DNA of 34,320 nucleotides from Candidatus Kuenenia stuttgartensis (lineage in GTDB: Bacteria; Planctomycetota; Planctomycetia; Pirellulales; UBA1268): contig CAMCYH010000026.1 in assembly GCA_945883745.1 (NCBI GenBank), forward strand, positions 1-34,320. Direction: 5' to 3'. Below the pieces are notes generated by a model. It was not told the DNA's origin and searched no databases. It saw nothing but the letters and a program-made list of their open reading frames with translations. Within the stretch, counting starts at the first letter, position 1. The number at the start of each line of letters is the position of its first letter. Of this stretch, positions 15,300 to 23,922 are shown in pieces. A program made the translations under genes and the position numbers.

Positions 15300-15854
15300 C
15301 TACAACTCCCCGTTCACACCCAGTTCGTGGAAGTAGTGGCCGATCTTCTTCTGGTTCTTCAACAGCCAGTCGATCGAGGGCTCATTGGTCATCGCCTTGC
15401 GGATCGCGTTGAATGTCGCCTGCCGGTGCGTCGTGAAGAGCACGTCGTGGTCAATCTTGGTCTTGGCGTCGCCGGCTGACGGGTCGAGCCACACCGCCAC
15501 GATGATCCCGATGTCATTGACCTTCTTCTTCGGGATGTGCCCCTCGCGCACTGCATCGAGTACGGCGTTGGCCACGGCCGCCTGCACCGTCCCCATGAGC
15601 ACGTTGGTGTAGCGGGCATTGGGCGCGGTGTACTTGCTCACCATCAACGTGGCGGGGCGGACCTGCACGTCACTATTGAGGATCGCCCAGACGCGGGTAT
15701 GCCCCTTCACCTGGTCACCGATCAGGTTGGCGATCGCGTAGCCGACCGGCCCGTCGAGTTCACCGATCACCACCTCCGGTTCCGCCGCACTCCAGGCCTG
15801 ATCGGCCTCGACCAGTGCCTCACCCGTCCGCATGACGATCTTCTTGTCGGCCAT
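15300..15854 (-). CDS. Formaldehyde-activating-enzyme (Fae) family protein
   Basis: The 184-residue cytoplasmic protein belongs to the Fae family, which condenses formaldehyde with tetrahydromethanopterin in C1 metabolism, a pathway known in Planctomycetes. Recognisable parts are MRTGEALVEADQAW at the N-terminus, NLIGDQVKGHTRVWAILNSD, VRPATLMVSKYTAPNARYTN and AAVANAVLDAVREGHIPK. In biochemically studied Fae the segment after GEALV carries a catalytic histidine (His17 in Methylobacterium) in a HIDLIIG context; here the corresponding stretch reads EPEVVIG, so the histidine appears absent. It may be one of the Fae paralogues (Fae2/Fae3-like) of unproven activity. Its stop lies two bases from the phosphofructokinase stop on the other strand. 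Confidence 0.85.
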   Translation of the reverse strand: MADKKIVMRTGEALVEADQAWSAAEPEVVIGELDGPVGYAIANLIGDQVKGHTRVWAILNSDVQVRPATLMVSKYTAPNARYTNVLMGTVQAAVANAVLDAVREGHIPKKKVNDIGIIVAVWLDPSAGDAKTKIDHDVLFTTHRQATFNAIRKAMTNEPSIDWLLKNQKKIGHYFHELGVNGEL

Positions 15855-16070
15855 CGAATGTCACCCTTCTGCTGGAAGATAGACCCCGCCGACCCCGCGG
15901 GACGGCATGGCAAGGATTCTCTCCGCGGGGCAGGAATCCGCAAATCACCCCGGCACCCCCCCACGTCGCTGGGTGGGCGACCTGGCACGACGGGCCGCGG
16001 ACGGATTGACAGCGGCCGAGCAATCGGAAACGCTTGGAAACTCGAGTCGTGCCCGTTTCGGAGCGAAATC

Positions 16071-18326
16071 ATGTCGCAATCCGCGTCATCCGTGACGACC
16101 ATGGTGGTCCTTGCCTTGGTGTCAGCGAACGCCAGTGCCTCGACGTTCGAAAGCCGGGTTCGGCCGCTGCTGCAAAGGTATTGCTTCGACTGCCACGAAG
16201 GCGATCGAGCGGAGAGCGGCATCTCGCTCGACGCCTACCGTGAGGCCGATGCGAAGACCTCGGATCGCGCCGCCTGGTTGAAGGTGCTGCGTCAACTGCA
16301 AGGCAGGGCAATGCCGCCGGCCGATGCCGAGCAACCGTCACCCGAGGAACTCCAGGCTGTGATCGCCTGGCTCGAGGATGAGGCATTGAAGCCCGACTGC
16401 TCCGGGGGCGAGCGGCCCGGCCGCGTGACCGTCCGGCGGCTCAATCGTGAGGAGTACAACAACACGGTCCGCGACCTGTTTGGCATCGCGGTGCGACCCG
16501 CCGATGATTTCCCGTCGGACGACATCGGCTTCGGGTTCGACACCATCGGCGACGTGCTGAGGATCCCGCCCGTGTTGCTGGAGCGATACATCGACGCCGC
16601 GGAGACCGTGGCCCGCGCCGCGATCGCCAGCACAGACATCGATGCCGCGGCCAGCTTTGTTCTGCCCGGTGCAGCCATGGGCCGCACTGGCGACATGGAC
16701 AGAGAGTTCACGGTCGAGCGTGCCGGAGACTACGTCATTCGTGTCACGGCCTGGGGTGATCAGGCAGGACCTGAACCACCGCGGATGACGATCGCCGTCG
16801 ACGGTCGCCGAGCGCGAAAAGCCGACGTTCCCAACGACCGCAATTCACCGTCGGAGCACGAACTGCGGCTGTCGCTGAAAAACGGGCAGCACACCATCCG
16901 CATCACCTTCAGCAACGATTATTACGATCCCAAGGCGACGCAGAAAAAAGACCGCAATCTGCACATCGGAAGCATCTCGGTGATCGGCCCGATTGGCATG
17001 CTGCCTGCCGACGTACCCGCCTTTCACAACCGCTTCTTTTCCCAGCCAATTCCCGTCGGGGCCGACCCGCATGAGCAGACCGACGTGTTCAGGAAACTCA
17101 TCCGGCCGGTTGCCTCGCGTGCCTTTCGTAGACGTGTCACGGAAGACGAACTCGAGGGATTATCGCTGGTCTTTCTCGCAGCTCGTGATCGGGGCGAGAC
17201 GATCGAGCGGGCCACACAGATGACGCTCGCAGCCATGCTGGTCTCACCCTCTTTCCTCCTGCGGGCCGAGGCCGCCGCCCCACCGGGCCGGATTCGTGAT
17301 CTCGATGATTTCGAGGTCGCCTCGCGGCTTTCCTATTTCCTCTGGAGCAGCCTGCCCGACGACGATCTCTTCCGCGCCGCCGTCCGGGGTGAGCTCCGCA
17401 CCACCGAACAAGTGGTGAGGCAGGCCCGCCGCATGCTGCTCGACCCAAAGGCCGCCGCCTTGGCGACAAACTTCGCCGGTCAGTGGCTCGGCCTGCGGGG
17501 ACTCGACGAGGTAAGGCCCGACAGGAGTCTCTTTCCTCACTTCGACGACGATCTCCTGAAGGCAGTCCGGCAGGAGACCGAGATGCTGTTCGAACATCTG
17601 GTCCGCGAGGATCGCAGCATCCTTGAATTGCTCAACGCGGAGTACACGTTCGTCAATGAACGGCTCGCGCGACACTACGGAATCCCAAACGTCACCGGTG
17701 ACGAGTTTCGCAAGGTCGCGGTCGATACCAACCAGCGGGGCGGCCTGCTCGGCCATGCCAGCATTCTGACGGTCACGTCCAACCCCACCCGCACCAGCCC
17801 CGTGAAACGGGGCAAGTGGATTCTCGAGACGCTGTTCAACGCCCCGCCCCCAGAGCCCCCGGCCAACGTGCCGGAACTGGCCGAGGAGGCGAACGGACAG
17901 CTCACCGGCACGCTCCGCCAGAGGATGGAGCAGCACCGCGCCGACGCAGCCTGCGCCACCTGCCACAAACTCATGGACCCACTCGGATTCGGCCTGGAGA
18001 ACTACGATGCCACCGGTGCCTGGCGAGTCCATGACGGCCGTGCCGACGTCGATGCATCGGGCGAACTGCCTGATGGGCAAGAATTCACCGGGCCCGCTGG
18101 ACTGAGGTCCCTGTTGGCGGAACGGAACGACGATTTCCGCCGGTGCTTTATCGAAAAACTGCTGACGTATGCCCTGGGCCGGGGGCTTGAATACCATGAT
18201 GCGTGTGCGGTCGAGCGGATTGCCGCGGCGTCCGCCGCTCGTGACGACCGATTTTCGGTGATCGTCGCTGAAATCGTCGCCAGTCCGGCATTTCGGCAGA
18301 TCGAATCAGGAGAACAAACCCCATGA
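16071..18326 (+). CDS. Planctomycete cytochrome-type protein (PSCyt1/PSD3/PSD5/PSD4/PSCyt3/PSD2 architecture, DUF1592 group)
   Basis: From ATG 16071 the protein has 751 residues with a signal peptide (MSQSASSVTTMVVLALVSA, cleavage near ASAS). Near residue 40 CFDCH is a c-type heme motif followed by GISLDAY, typical of the planctomycete cytochrome domain. RLNREEYNNTVRDLFGI near 122 marks DUF1587 (PSD3). An insertion with VERAGDYVIRVTAWG looks like a carbohydrate-binding beta domain. DUF1595 and DUF1592 follow (VASRAFRRRVTEDELEG; VASRLSYFLWSSLPDDDLF). HASILTVTSNPTRTSPVKRG with the second heme motif CATCH near 628 marks DUF1588, and FIEKLLTYALGRGLEYHD DUF1585. It is exported and probably a heme-bearing redox protein. 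Its stop overlaps the DUF1552 gene start, its usual partner. Confidence 0.92.
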   Translation: MSQSASSVTTMVVLALVSANASASTFESRVRPLLQRYCFDCHEGDRAESGISLDAYREADAKTSDRAAWLKVLRQLQGRAMPPADAEQPSPEELQAVIAWLEDEALKPDCSGGERPGRVTVRRLNREEYNNTVRDLFGIAVRPADDFPSDDIGFGFDTIGDVLRIPPVLLERYIDAAETVARAAIASTDIDAAASFVLPGAAMGRTGDMDREFTVERAGDYVIRVTAWGDQAGPEPPRMTIAVDGRRARKADVPNDRNSPSEHELRLSLKNGQHTIRITFSNDYYDPKATQKKDRNLHIGSISVIGPIGMLPADVPAFHNRFFSQPIPVGADPHEQTDVFRKLIRPVASRAFRRRVTEDELEGLSLVFLAARDRGETIERATQMTLAAMLVSPSFLLRAEAAAPPGRIRDLDDFEVASRLSYFLWSSLPDDDLFRAAVRGELRTTEQVVRQARRMLLDPKAAALATNFAGQWLGLRGLDEVRPDRSLFPHFDDDLLKAVRQETEMLFEHLVREDRSILELLNAEYTFVNERLARHYGIPNVTGDEFRKVAVDTNQRGGLLGHASILTVTSNPTRTSPVKRGKWILETLFNAPPPEPPANVPELAEEANGQLTGTLRQRMEQHRADAACATCHKLMDPLGFGLENYDATGAWRVHDGRADVDASGELPDGQEFTGPAGLRSLLAERNDDFRRCFIEKLLTYALGRGLEYHDACAVERIAAASAARDDRFSVIVAEIVASPAFRQIESGEQTP

Positions 18327-19669
18327 CCAGCCCATTGTCTCGCCGCACCTTACTGCGTGGTTTTGGCACCGGCATCGCCCTGCCGTTCCTGGAAGCGATG
18401 GCACCGCTTCCGGCCGTGGCCCGGGCAGCCCGCCCGGCCGCCCGCAAACAGCCGCCGCGGCTCGCCTTCATTTACGTTCCCAACGGAATCCACATGCCGG
18501 CCTGGACACCGGCCGCTGAGGGCCCACTGAGCACGCTGCCCGAAACACTCCAGCCACTCGCCGCCCTTCGTGACGACTTCAGCATTCTGACCGGGCTCGG
18601 CCAGCCGAAGGCGAACGCCAACGGGGATGGCCCTGGCGACCATGCCCGCGCCATGGCAACGTTTCTCACCGGCACCCAGGCCCGCAAGACGGACGGAGCG
18701 GACATTCGTGCCGGCATCTCCGTCGACCAGATCGCGGCGGCCAGCCTTGGTAAGAAAACACGGTTCGCATCGCTGGAACTGGGTGCCGATCTCGGCAAGA
18801 CGTCGGGGTCGTGTGACTCGGGCTACAGCTGCGTCTACTCCTCGACGATTTCCTGGCGGAGCGACAGCCAGCCGCTGCCCAAGGAAAACGACCCCAAGCT
18901 GATCTTCGAGCGGCTGTTCGAGAACGGGCGTCCGGGGGAATCGGCTGCCGCCCGCGCCAAACGCGACCGCTTCAGCCTCAGCATCCTCGATTTCGCTCTC
19001 GAGAACGCCAAGTCGCTCGACCATAAACTCGGCCTCGCCGACCGCCGCAAACTCGACGAATATCTGTCGAGCGTCCGAGAGATCGAGCACCGCATCGACG
19101 GTGCAACACGGGGTGAGCGACAGGCCACTCAGACTGGGAAGAAGCCGGCGGGCATTCCCGAGAGCTACGCCGAACATCTCCGGCTCCTGGGCGATCTACT
19201 CGTGCTGGCGTTTCAGACAGACTCGACCCGCGTGGCGACGTTGGTGTTTGCCAACGAGGGAAGTGGTCGCAGCTACCCGTCCATCGGCGTTCCCGAAGGC
19301 CACCACGACCTGTCTCACCATGGCAATGATCCGGACAAGCATGCCAAGCTGATGAAGATCAATCGCTTTCACATCGATCAACTGGCCTATCTGCTGAATC
19401 GGCTGAAGGCCGCGGCCGAGGGAGATGGAAACCTGCTCGACTCGAGCATGATCGTGTACGGTGGCTGCATCGGTGATGGCAACCGGCACGACCATGAAAA
19501 GCTGCCGATTCTGCTCGCGGGCCATGGTGGAGGTGCCTTGTCACCCGGCCGGCACCTAGTCTACGAGCCCAAGACACCGCTCATGAGCCTGTACGGGTCA
19601 CTGCTTCAGGCTGCCGGCGTCGCAACCGACGCCTATCCGCAGGTTGAGGGGCGACTGCAGGGCATATGA
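18323..19669 (+). CDS. DUF1552 family exported protein
   Basis: The 448-residue protein begins MTSPLSRRTLLRGFGTGIAL, a twin-arginine signal (SRRTLLRG), so it is likely exported folded. DUF1552 landmarks are LAFIYVPNGIHMPAWTP, FSILTGLGQPKA, GDHARAMATFLTG, ISVDQIAA, STISWRSDSQPLPKENDPK, FANEGSGRSY and HHDLSHHGNDPDKHAKLMKI, with a histidine-rich MIVYGGCIGDGNRHDHEKLP near the end. The fold is related to the sulfatase/alkaline phosphatase-like DUF1501 group, but activity has not been established to my knowledge. ATG 18323 overlaps the upstream TGA by four bases, so the pair is translationally coupled. Confidence 0.92.
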   Translation: MTSPLSRRTLLRGFGTGIALPFLEAMAPLPAVARAARPAARKQPPRLAFIYVPNGIHMPAWTPAAEGPLSTLPETLQPLAALRDDFSILTGLGQPKANANGDGPGDHARAMATFLTGTQARKTDGADIRAGISVDQIAAASLGKKTRFASLELGADLGKTSGSCDSGYSCVYSSTISWRSDSQPLPKENDPKLIFERLFENGRPGESAAARAKRDRFSLSILDFALENAKSLDHKLGLADRRKLDEYLSSVREIEHRIDGATRGERQATQTGKKPAGIPESYAEHLRLLGDLLVLAFQTDSTRVATLVFANEGSGRSYPSIGVPEGHHDLSHHGNDPDKHAKLMKINRFHIDQLAYLLNRLKAAAEGDGNLLDSSMIVYGGCIGDGNRHDHEKLPILLAGHGGGALSPGRHLVYEPKTPLMSLYGSLLQAAGVATDAYPQVEGRLQGI

Positions 19670-19775
19670 ACGCCGTGGGCAGGCCGCGTGTCGCCTTGCC
19701 GAAAACGAAGAATCGTCCTCTGAACCCGCGTAGAAGTACCGGTGAACCCGAACCCCGTCGATCGAACAAACGTCC

Positions 19776-20240
19776 CTAATTCCCCAATGCAAACTCGATT
19801 GACTGATTCCCACTGCCAGCCTGAACCGACGTCGTAAGACCGGACGTTTTCGGCGACGCATACTTGACGGGTAAGGCACTTTTCGGGACGGGTACGTTTC
19901 CCTCAATGGGGACGTACTTGCCATCACTCGCCCCTGACCCCGTGTCTTCGTACTTGACGATCGACACGGCATACGAACCGGGCATCACGCCATCGTGACG
20001 CTGAAACGTCGTCATCTGGTAATGCCCTTCGCCGTCCGTAATCGCGGATGCTGATCTCCCATCTTTGTCGGCATGGAATACGACCACGGCTCCGGCCACG
20101 GGCAGGCCGCCGATCGTCACCACGCCACCAACTGAGACCAGTCCTTCTTGGTGCGGAGGCACCTTCGCACATCCGACCCAAGTCGACGTCACCAGCCACA
20201 GCATCGTGATGAAAACGGGAGTCCGAAATCGCTCATTCAT
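19776..20240 (-). CDS. Small lipoprotein with carboxypeptidase-regulatory-like domain
   Basis: The 154-residue protein starts MNERFRTPVFITMLWLVTS and has the lipobox-like STWVGC, so it is probably lipidated at cysteine 24. The rest is a beta-sandwich of the transthyretin/carboxypeptidase-regulatory type: VGGVVTIGGLPVAGAVVVFH, SAITDGEGHYQMTT and VMPGSYAVSIVKYED are the usual strands. Such lipoproteins are abundant in Planctomycetes beside DUF1559 genes. Its start overlaps the end of the DUF1559 gene upstream by eight bases (20233-20240), indicating one transcript. Function unknown. Confidence 0.8.
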   Translation of the reverse strand: MNERFRTPVFITMLWLVTSTWVGCAKVPPHQEGLVSVGGVVTIGGLPVAGAVVVFHADKDGRSASAITDGEGHYQMTTFQRHDGVMPGSYAVSIVKYEDTGSGASDGKYVPIEGNVPVPKSALPVKYASPKTSGLTTSVQAGSGNQSIEFALGN

Positions 20241-21435
20241 ACATCAACGCCTCTCCACCCGACTTGGTGCCGAGAGCCCCCCATACACCGTAGGGGCTGG
20301 GTCCGGTAGATGTGTGCGACAAGGCAATACCCGTGTTGCCGGTTTCAATGTTGTCGCGAATGAACCGCACACTTCCGTCACCAAATGCCGCATTCACACC
20401 CCCGGGATGGCCACTCGTGGGGGGCAGCACGACGGTCGTGTTGTCGGCATTGCCGTTCGTCCCGCCGCACGACGGCGCATTGGGCGGCAGCACGGTGTTG
20501 AAGCCGATCCGCTCCGGTTGGCCGTCGGTCCAGAGCAAGCCCCATTTGGCTTTGATCTGCGTCGCCGCGACGATCGTGTTGCCAGCAGCGATGTTCAGGC
20601 AGGCATTCGGCGTTGACGCCACGGCCGCCACGTTTGCAATGTATGTCCTCTTGCTTTCTTGACCCGTGGCCGTCGCCCAGCCGCTGATATCGGCATCGTT
20701 GTGCATCCGTTCACTGAAGAACAATGTTTTGCTGAGTCCGTCGGTGCACTCGGTGAATTTTACGCCGGTATTGATGCGTTTCGGAGGACTTGAATTCACA
20801 TACGCCGCCGAATTCCATAGTCCACGACCGCTGGCTGATGCTGTCGACGTCGGGGATGAACCGCCGACGTTTACGGCGTCACCCAGGCAGACCGCATACG
20901 AATGCTGTCGCGATGAGTACCGTCCGCTGTCATCGGGACAATGAAGAGAGGAAGGGGACGTATTCCACGGCCCCCACCCAGCATATGCATAGGGACCGCC
21001 TGCGGCATTCGTGAGATCACCGCGAGAGATATTGTCGAACATCGCCGTCTCCTCCATGAAGGGCAACAGGTCGATAAACGCACTCCGCCGCCCAGCGTTG
21101 TTCGAATTGCCGACAGCCTTCGTCGGGTCATTTGAACCGTTGCCCCAGCAGCACGAGCCTCCGCGAAATGACGGAAGCGTCCGCTGCGTCTCCGCGCAAT
21201 TGATCGCCGCGAGCGCGAGTTGTTTGACCTTGTTGACGCAGGCTGATCGCCGTGCGGAGGACCGTGCCGCTTGAACAGCCGGAAGGAGCAGGCCAATCAA
21301 CACGCCGATGATTGCGATGACCACAAGTAATTCAACGAGCGTGAAGGCCGCCGACCGACGATCAAAGCGAATTTCCTGGCCCTCTCGAACGCGACCGCGC
21401 CGAGGACGAAATGACGACATACGCTTTCGAGTCAT
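20233..21435 (-). CDS. DUF1559 prepilin-like protein (minus-strand copy)
   Basis: GGAGA precedes ATG 21435, giving 400 residues. After a basic leader (residues 1-29) comes the type IV prepilin/pseudopilin N-methylation signal FTLVELLVVIAIIGVLIGLLLP (abbreviated motif: F-T-L-V-E-L at about 32-37), then AVQAARSSARRSACVNKVKQLALA, the classic DUF1559 (SBP_bac_10) helix. The C-terminal part carries the family ending GHPGGVNAAFGDGSVRFIRDNI. A leader peptidase would cut before the phenylalanine, and the protein probably sits in the envelope; these proteins are greatly expanded in Planctomycetes with no proven function. In-frame sequence extends upstream to 21552 but crosses the promoter region. Confidence 0.9.
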   Translation of the reverse strand: MTRKRMSSFRPRRGRVREGQEIRFDRRSAAFTLVELLVVIAIIGVLIGLLLPAVQAARSSARRSACVNKVKQLALAAINCAETQRTLPSFRGGSCCWGNGSNDPTKAVGNSNNAGRRSAFIDLLPFMEETAMFDNISRGDLTNAAGGPYAYAGWGPWNTSPSSLHCPDDSGRYSSRQHSYAVCLGDAVNVGGSSPTSTASASGRGLWNSAAYVNSSPPKRINTGVKFTECTDGLSKTLFFSERMHNDADISGWATATGQESKRTYIANVAAVASTPNACLNIAAGNTIVAATQIKAKWGLLWTDGQPERIGFNTVLPPNAPSCGGTNGNADNTTVVLPPTSGHPGGVNAAFGDGSVRFIRDNIETGNTGIALSHTSTGPSPYGVWGALGTKSGGEALMYE

Positions 21436-21490
21436 ATCAGGTCTCCAAATATTGAAGAACGCCGTCGAACGACGCTTGCAGATTTTCCCC

Positions 21491-21519
21491 TTGACAAACA
21501 CCCGGGGGTGGATTGTTAT
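21491..21519 (+). promoter_or_regulatory. Sigma-70-like promoter of the plus-strand DUF1559 gene
   Basis: TTGACA (21491-21496, perfect) and TGTTAT (21514-21519, four of six) are separated by 17 bases. A start near 21526 would give a short leader with GGAGG (21544-21548) before the GTG at 21554. The best promoter match I found in the window. Confidence 0.55.
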
Positions 21520-21523
21520 TGGG

Positions 21524-21552
21524 AGTTTAGTTGGGCGTAACTTGGAGGTCAA
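21524..21552 (-). promoter_or_regulatory. Possible promoter of the minus-strand DUF1559 gene
   Basis: On the minus strand TTGACC (21552-21547) and TAAACT (21529-21524) are 17 bases apart. It would start transcription near 21517 and overlaps both the ribosome binding site and the start region of the opposing gene, so the two promoters should interfere. Confidence 0.4.
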
Positions 21553-21553
21553 C

Positions 21554-22558
21554 GTGACTTATTGTAGGCGTTCTACGCGGAAGCGGCAGGCAAAGCCTGC
21601 GGGTTTCACCCTCGTCGAGTTACTCGTTGTGATCGCAATCATAGGCGTGCTGGTGGCACTCCTGCTGCCCGCCGTGCAGGCGGCTCGCGAGGCGGCCCGC
21701 CGCAGTTCCTGCCAGAATAATTTCAAGCAGATCGGCATCGGTATTCTCACGTTTGAGAATTCGAGGAAGGCCTTTCCAGCCGGCTACTCGTACTTCAACG
21801 TTCCCGACGAGCGGTGCTGGGGATGGGGAACCCTGATTCTGCCGTTCCTCGAACAAAACTCACTTTACGACCAACTTGCCCCCGAATCCCGCAAACTGCA
21901 CGACGTCTGTGTAACCGGAGCCGCTCAGGCGGACAAAGACGCTCTTCAGACTCGGATCGCCGGCTATCGATGCCCATCGGATACCACGCCCACGCTCAAT
22001 ACGCTGCAGAGTTTCGGGCAATCGCAGCCATTCGAGGTTGCAACCTCAAATTACATCGGTTCCGCGGGCAGCCAAGCTATTACGGGCACTGATGCGACCT
22101 ACCCGAGTGGCTACGCCGCTCCCTACAAGGATTTTGATTGCGGAGGGATGCTTTTCGGAATCATGGATCAAAAAGCATCGGCTCCGGGCCGAGGTCCATT
22201 GGGCATCAAGATCAGCGACGTTCTTGACGGCACCAGCAAAACGCTGCTGACGGGTGAGCGCTGCGGCCGAACCGAAACCGGTGACAGGGCAGCTGTCTGG
22301 GTGGGGATCGGCCGCGCCGATGACTATAGCTCCGTGGGCACATGCCGCACGCTCGGCAGGTGCAACTTCATTCAAAACTTTGACTATGCCACGTTCGATC
22401 CCAACAACGTGAGCAAAGGCTTTTCGAGCATGCATCCCGGTGGCTGCCTGTATGGGTTCGCGGACGGTTCGGTCCGCTGGACCACAGACAGTATTTCCAG
22501 CAGCAATATTTCTCGTATGGGAAATCGTCGCGATGGACAGACCTATGAGGCGTTTTAG
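21554..22558 (+). CDS. DUF1559 prepilin-like protein (plus-strand copy)
   Basis: The GTG at 21554 lies five bases after GGAGG, giving 334 residues; the frame is open further upstream but that part overlaps the other DUF1559 gene and the promoter. Residues ~1-16 are a basic leader, followed by GFTLVELLVVIAIIGVLVAL, the prepilin cleavage/methylation signal, and AVQAAREAARRSSCQNNFKQI. The rest follows DUF1559: GWGTLILPFLEQNSLYDQL, YRCPSDTTPTLN, ISDVLDGTSKTLLTGER and the ending SSMHPGGCLYGFADGSVRW. Compared with the minus-strand copy it is shorter and clearly diverged, so duplication is old. A lipoprotein gene follows five bases downstream. Confidence 0.9.
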   Translation: MTYCRRSTRKRQAKPAGFTLVELLVVIAIIGVLVALLLPAVQAAREAARRSSCQNNFKQIGIGILTFENSRKAFPAGYSYFNVPDERCWGWGTLILPFLEQNSLYDQLAPESRKLHDVCVTGAAQADKDALQTRIAGYRCPSDTTPTLNTLQSFGQSQPFEVATSNYIGSAGSQAITGTDATYPSGYAAPYKDFDCGGMLFGIMDQKASAPGRGPLGIKISDVLDGTSKTLLTGERCGRTETGDRAAVWVGIGRADDYSSVGTCRTLGRCNFIQNFDYATFDPNNVSKGFSSMHPGGCLYGFADGSVRWTTDSISSSNISRMGNRRDGQTYEAF

Positions 22559-22562
22559 TGCC

Positions 22563-23033
22563 ATGCGGCAGCATTCGGGTTTCCGGTGTCGATCGCTCAA
22601 CGAAGGCTTTCGATCGATCGTGCTCGCCAGTGCGTTCTGCGGCTGTGTTCTGTTGGGATGCTCAGCAGAGAAGTTCAAGGTTGGAGAAGTAACGGGCAGC
22701 GTCACGCTGGCAGGCCAGCCAGTCGAGGGCGCGCTCGTGCAATTCGAGCCTGAACCGGTGGAACGAAAGCCGCTCCCTGCGGCCTACGGCATGACAGATT
22801 CTTCCGGCCGGTATCGGTTGATTCGGTCAGGCGGCAAGGGTGGCATGCCGGGGGCCGTTGTCGGGCTGAACCATGTCCGTATCTCCGTGCCGGAAGGAGG
22901 CTCGGCGAAGATTCATCCCCGCTACGGGGGTGATGGCACGTTCTGGCTCGACGTCACCGAGGGAACAAACGTGCTTGACTTCGAACTGGTCAACGATCCG
23001 CTTGCCGTTCGCCCTCCGGGTCAGGCAGAGTAA
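22563..23033 (+). CDS. Small lipoprotein following DUF1559
   Basis: Starts at 22533, 22545 and 22563 are possible; I use 22563, just after the DUF1559 stop, giving 156 residues. IVLASAFCGCVLLGCSAEKF is a signal with lipobox LLGC, so the protein is likely lipidated. The mature part VGEVTGSVTLAGQPVEGALV, ... AYGMTDSSGRYRLIR ... GAVVGLNHVRISV matches the carboxypeptidase-regulatory-like beta domain also seen in the minus-strand lipoprotein (19776-20240). It is the second gene of the plus-strand cassette. Function unknown. Confidence 0.75.
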   Translation: MRQHSGFRCRSLNEGFRSIVLASAFCGCVLLGCSAEKFKVGEVTGSVTLAGQPVEGALVQFEPEPVERKPLPAAYGMTDSSGRYRLIRSGGKGGMPGAVVGLNHVRISVPEGGSAKIHPRYGGDGTFWLDVTEGTNVLDFELVNDPLAVRPPGQAE

Positions 23034-23085
23034 GGGCGTCGCGTCCGTGCACCGTTGAGGGGTCTCTCGTCTCGAGCAGCCCAAC

Positions 23086-23922
23086 TCATGGCTGCTGCCG
23101 GTGCACAGCATCTGCACTCTGATAAGGGATTCGTGCCACGATCCGGAGCGGCCCCCCGCTGCCTCCGGTGATCTTCATGGGCAGGGCCGCGACGAAGGAA
23201 CCCTCCTCCGGCACTGTTTCGAGGGCGGCGACGTTTTCGAAGATCGGCACATTCCCGCCGCAGAGGGCCACATGGGCCCCAAAGTGAGTCGATGGTCCAT
23301 GGTCGATGCTTGCCGTATCGATCCCGATGGCCTTGATCCGTCGGTGCTCGACGAGCCATCTGGCCGCATCCGGGGCGAGACCGGGAAACCGCAGTTTCTG
23401 CACCGCCTCCGGGCCCGTGGCATCGGTGCCGAGGTAAGCCTTCCGGTCGCCCCACTTCGCCCCCCAGCCGGTTCGCAGCAGCAGGATCACATCGACCAGC
23501 TGACGGCCGTGCGCACGTTCCCAGGCTACGAGGTCATCAGCCGTCACTTCGTAGACCGCATCGGCCGCCGCCTGCGACGTCACGTCGACCACCACCGCGT
23601 CGCCGACGAGCCGATCCACCGGAATTGCATCACTCGTCTGACCGGTCGCCGAAAAATGGCGTGGCGCGTCGAGGTGCGTGCCGCCGTGCTCCGCTGTCGT
23701 GAACCGATTGGCGGCATAGTAATAGCCTTTCGCCGTCGGGCCGTTCTGCCCCCGGTCGAACTGAAAGCCTTTCTCGGTCGGCCAATAGATCGTGTGGGAA
23801 TCGAACGGGTGCGTGAGATCGACCCACGTGTCGGCTGCCCGGGCAGGCCGACTCCCCGCGGTCGCGATGAGCAGGCCGACCGCGACGAACTGTGGCCACC
23901 GAAATGCCTGCGGCATGGTCAC
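23086..23922 (-). CDS. Exported cyclase-family protein (kynurenine formamidase-like fold)
   Basis: The 278-residue protein has a signal peptide (FVAVGLLIATAGSRPARAA). It belongs to the putative cyclase family (PF04199), metal-dependent hydrolases that include bacterial kynurenine formamidase. The opening WVDLTHPFDSHTIYWPTE and the metal-binding motif HGGTHLDAPRHF at 79-90 (H79, H83, D85, H89) are conserved, as are the later LLLRTGWGAKWGD and IKAIGIDTASIDHGPS segments. The substrate cannot be inferred; export argues against a role in cytoplasmic tryptophan breakdown. Its ATG overlaps the stop of the glycine-rich gene by four bases, so it is the third gene of a coupled unit. Confidence 0.88.
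   Translation of the reverse strand: MTMPQAFRWPQFVAVGLLIATAGSRPARAADTWVDLTHPFDSHTIYWPTEKGFQFDRGQNGPTAKGYYYAANRFTTAEHGGTHLDAPRHFSATGQTSDAIPVDRLVGDAVVVDVTSQAAADAVYEVTADDLVAWERAHGRQLVDVILLLRTGWGAKWGDRKAYLGTDATGPEAVQKLRFPGLAPDAARWLVEHRRIKAIGIDTASIDHGPSTHFGAHVALCGGNVPIFENVAALETVPEEGSFVAALPMKITGGSGGPLRIVARIPYQSADAVHRQQP

Noticed and set aside
15537..16070. N-terminal extension of the DUF1592-group protein
   Set aside because: It overlaps the Fae-family gene antisense, and the signal peptide starts at 16071.
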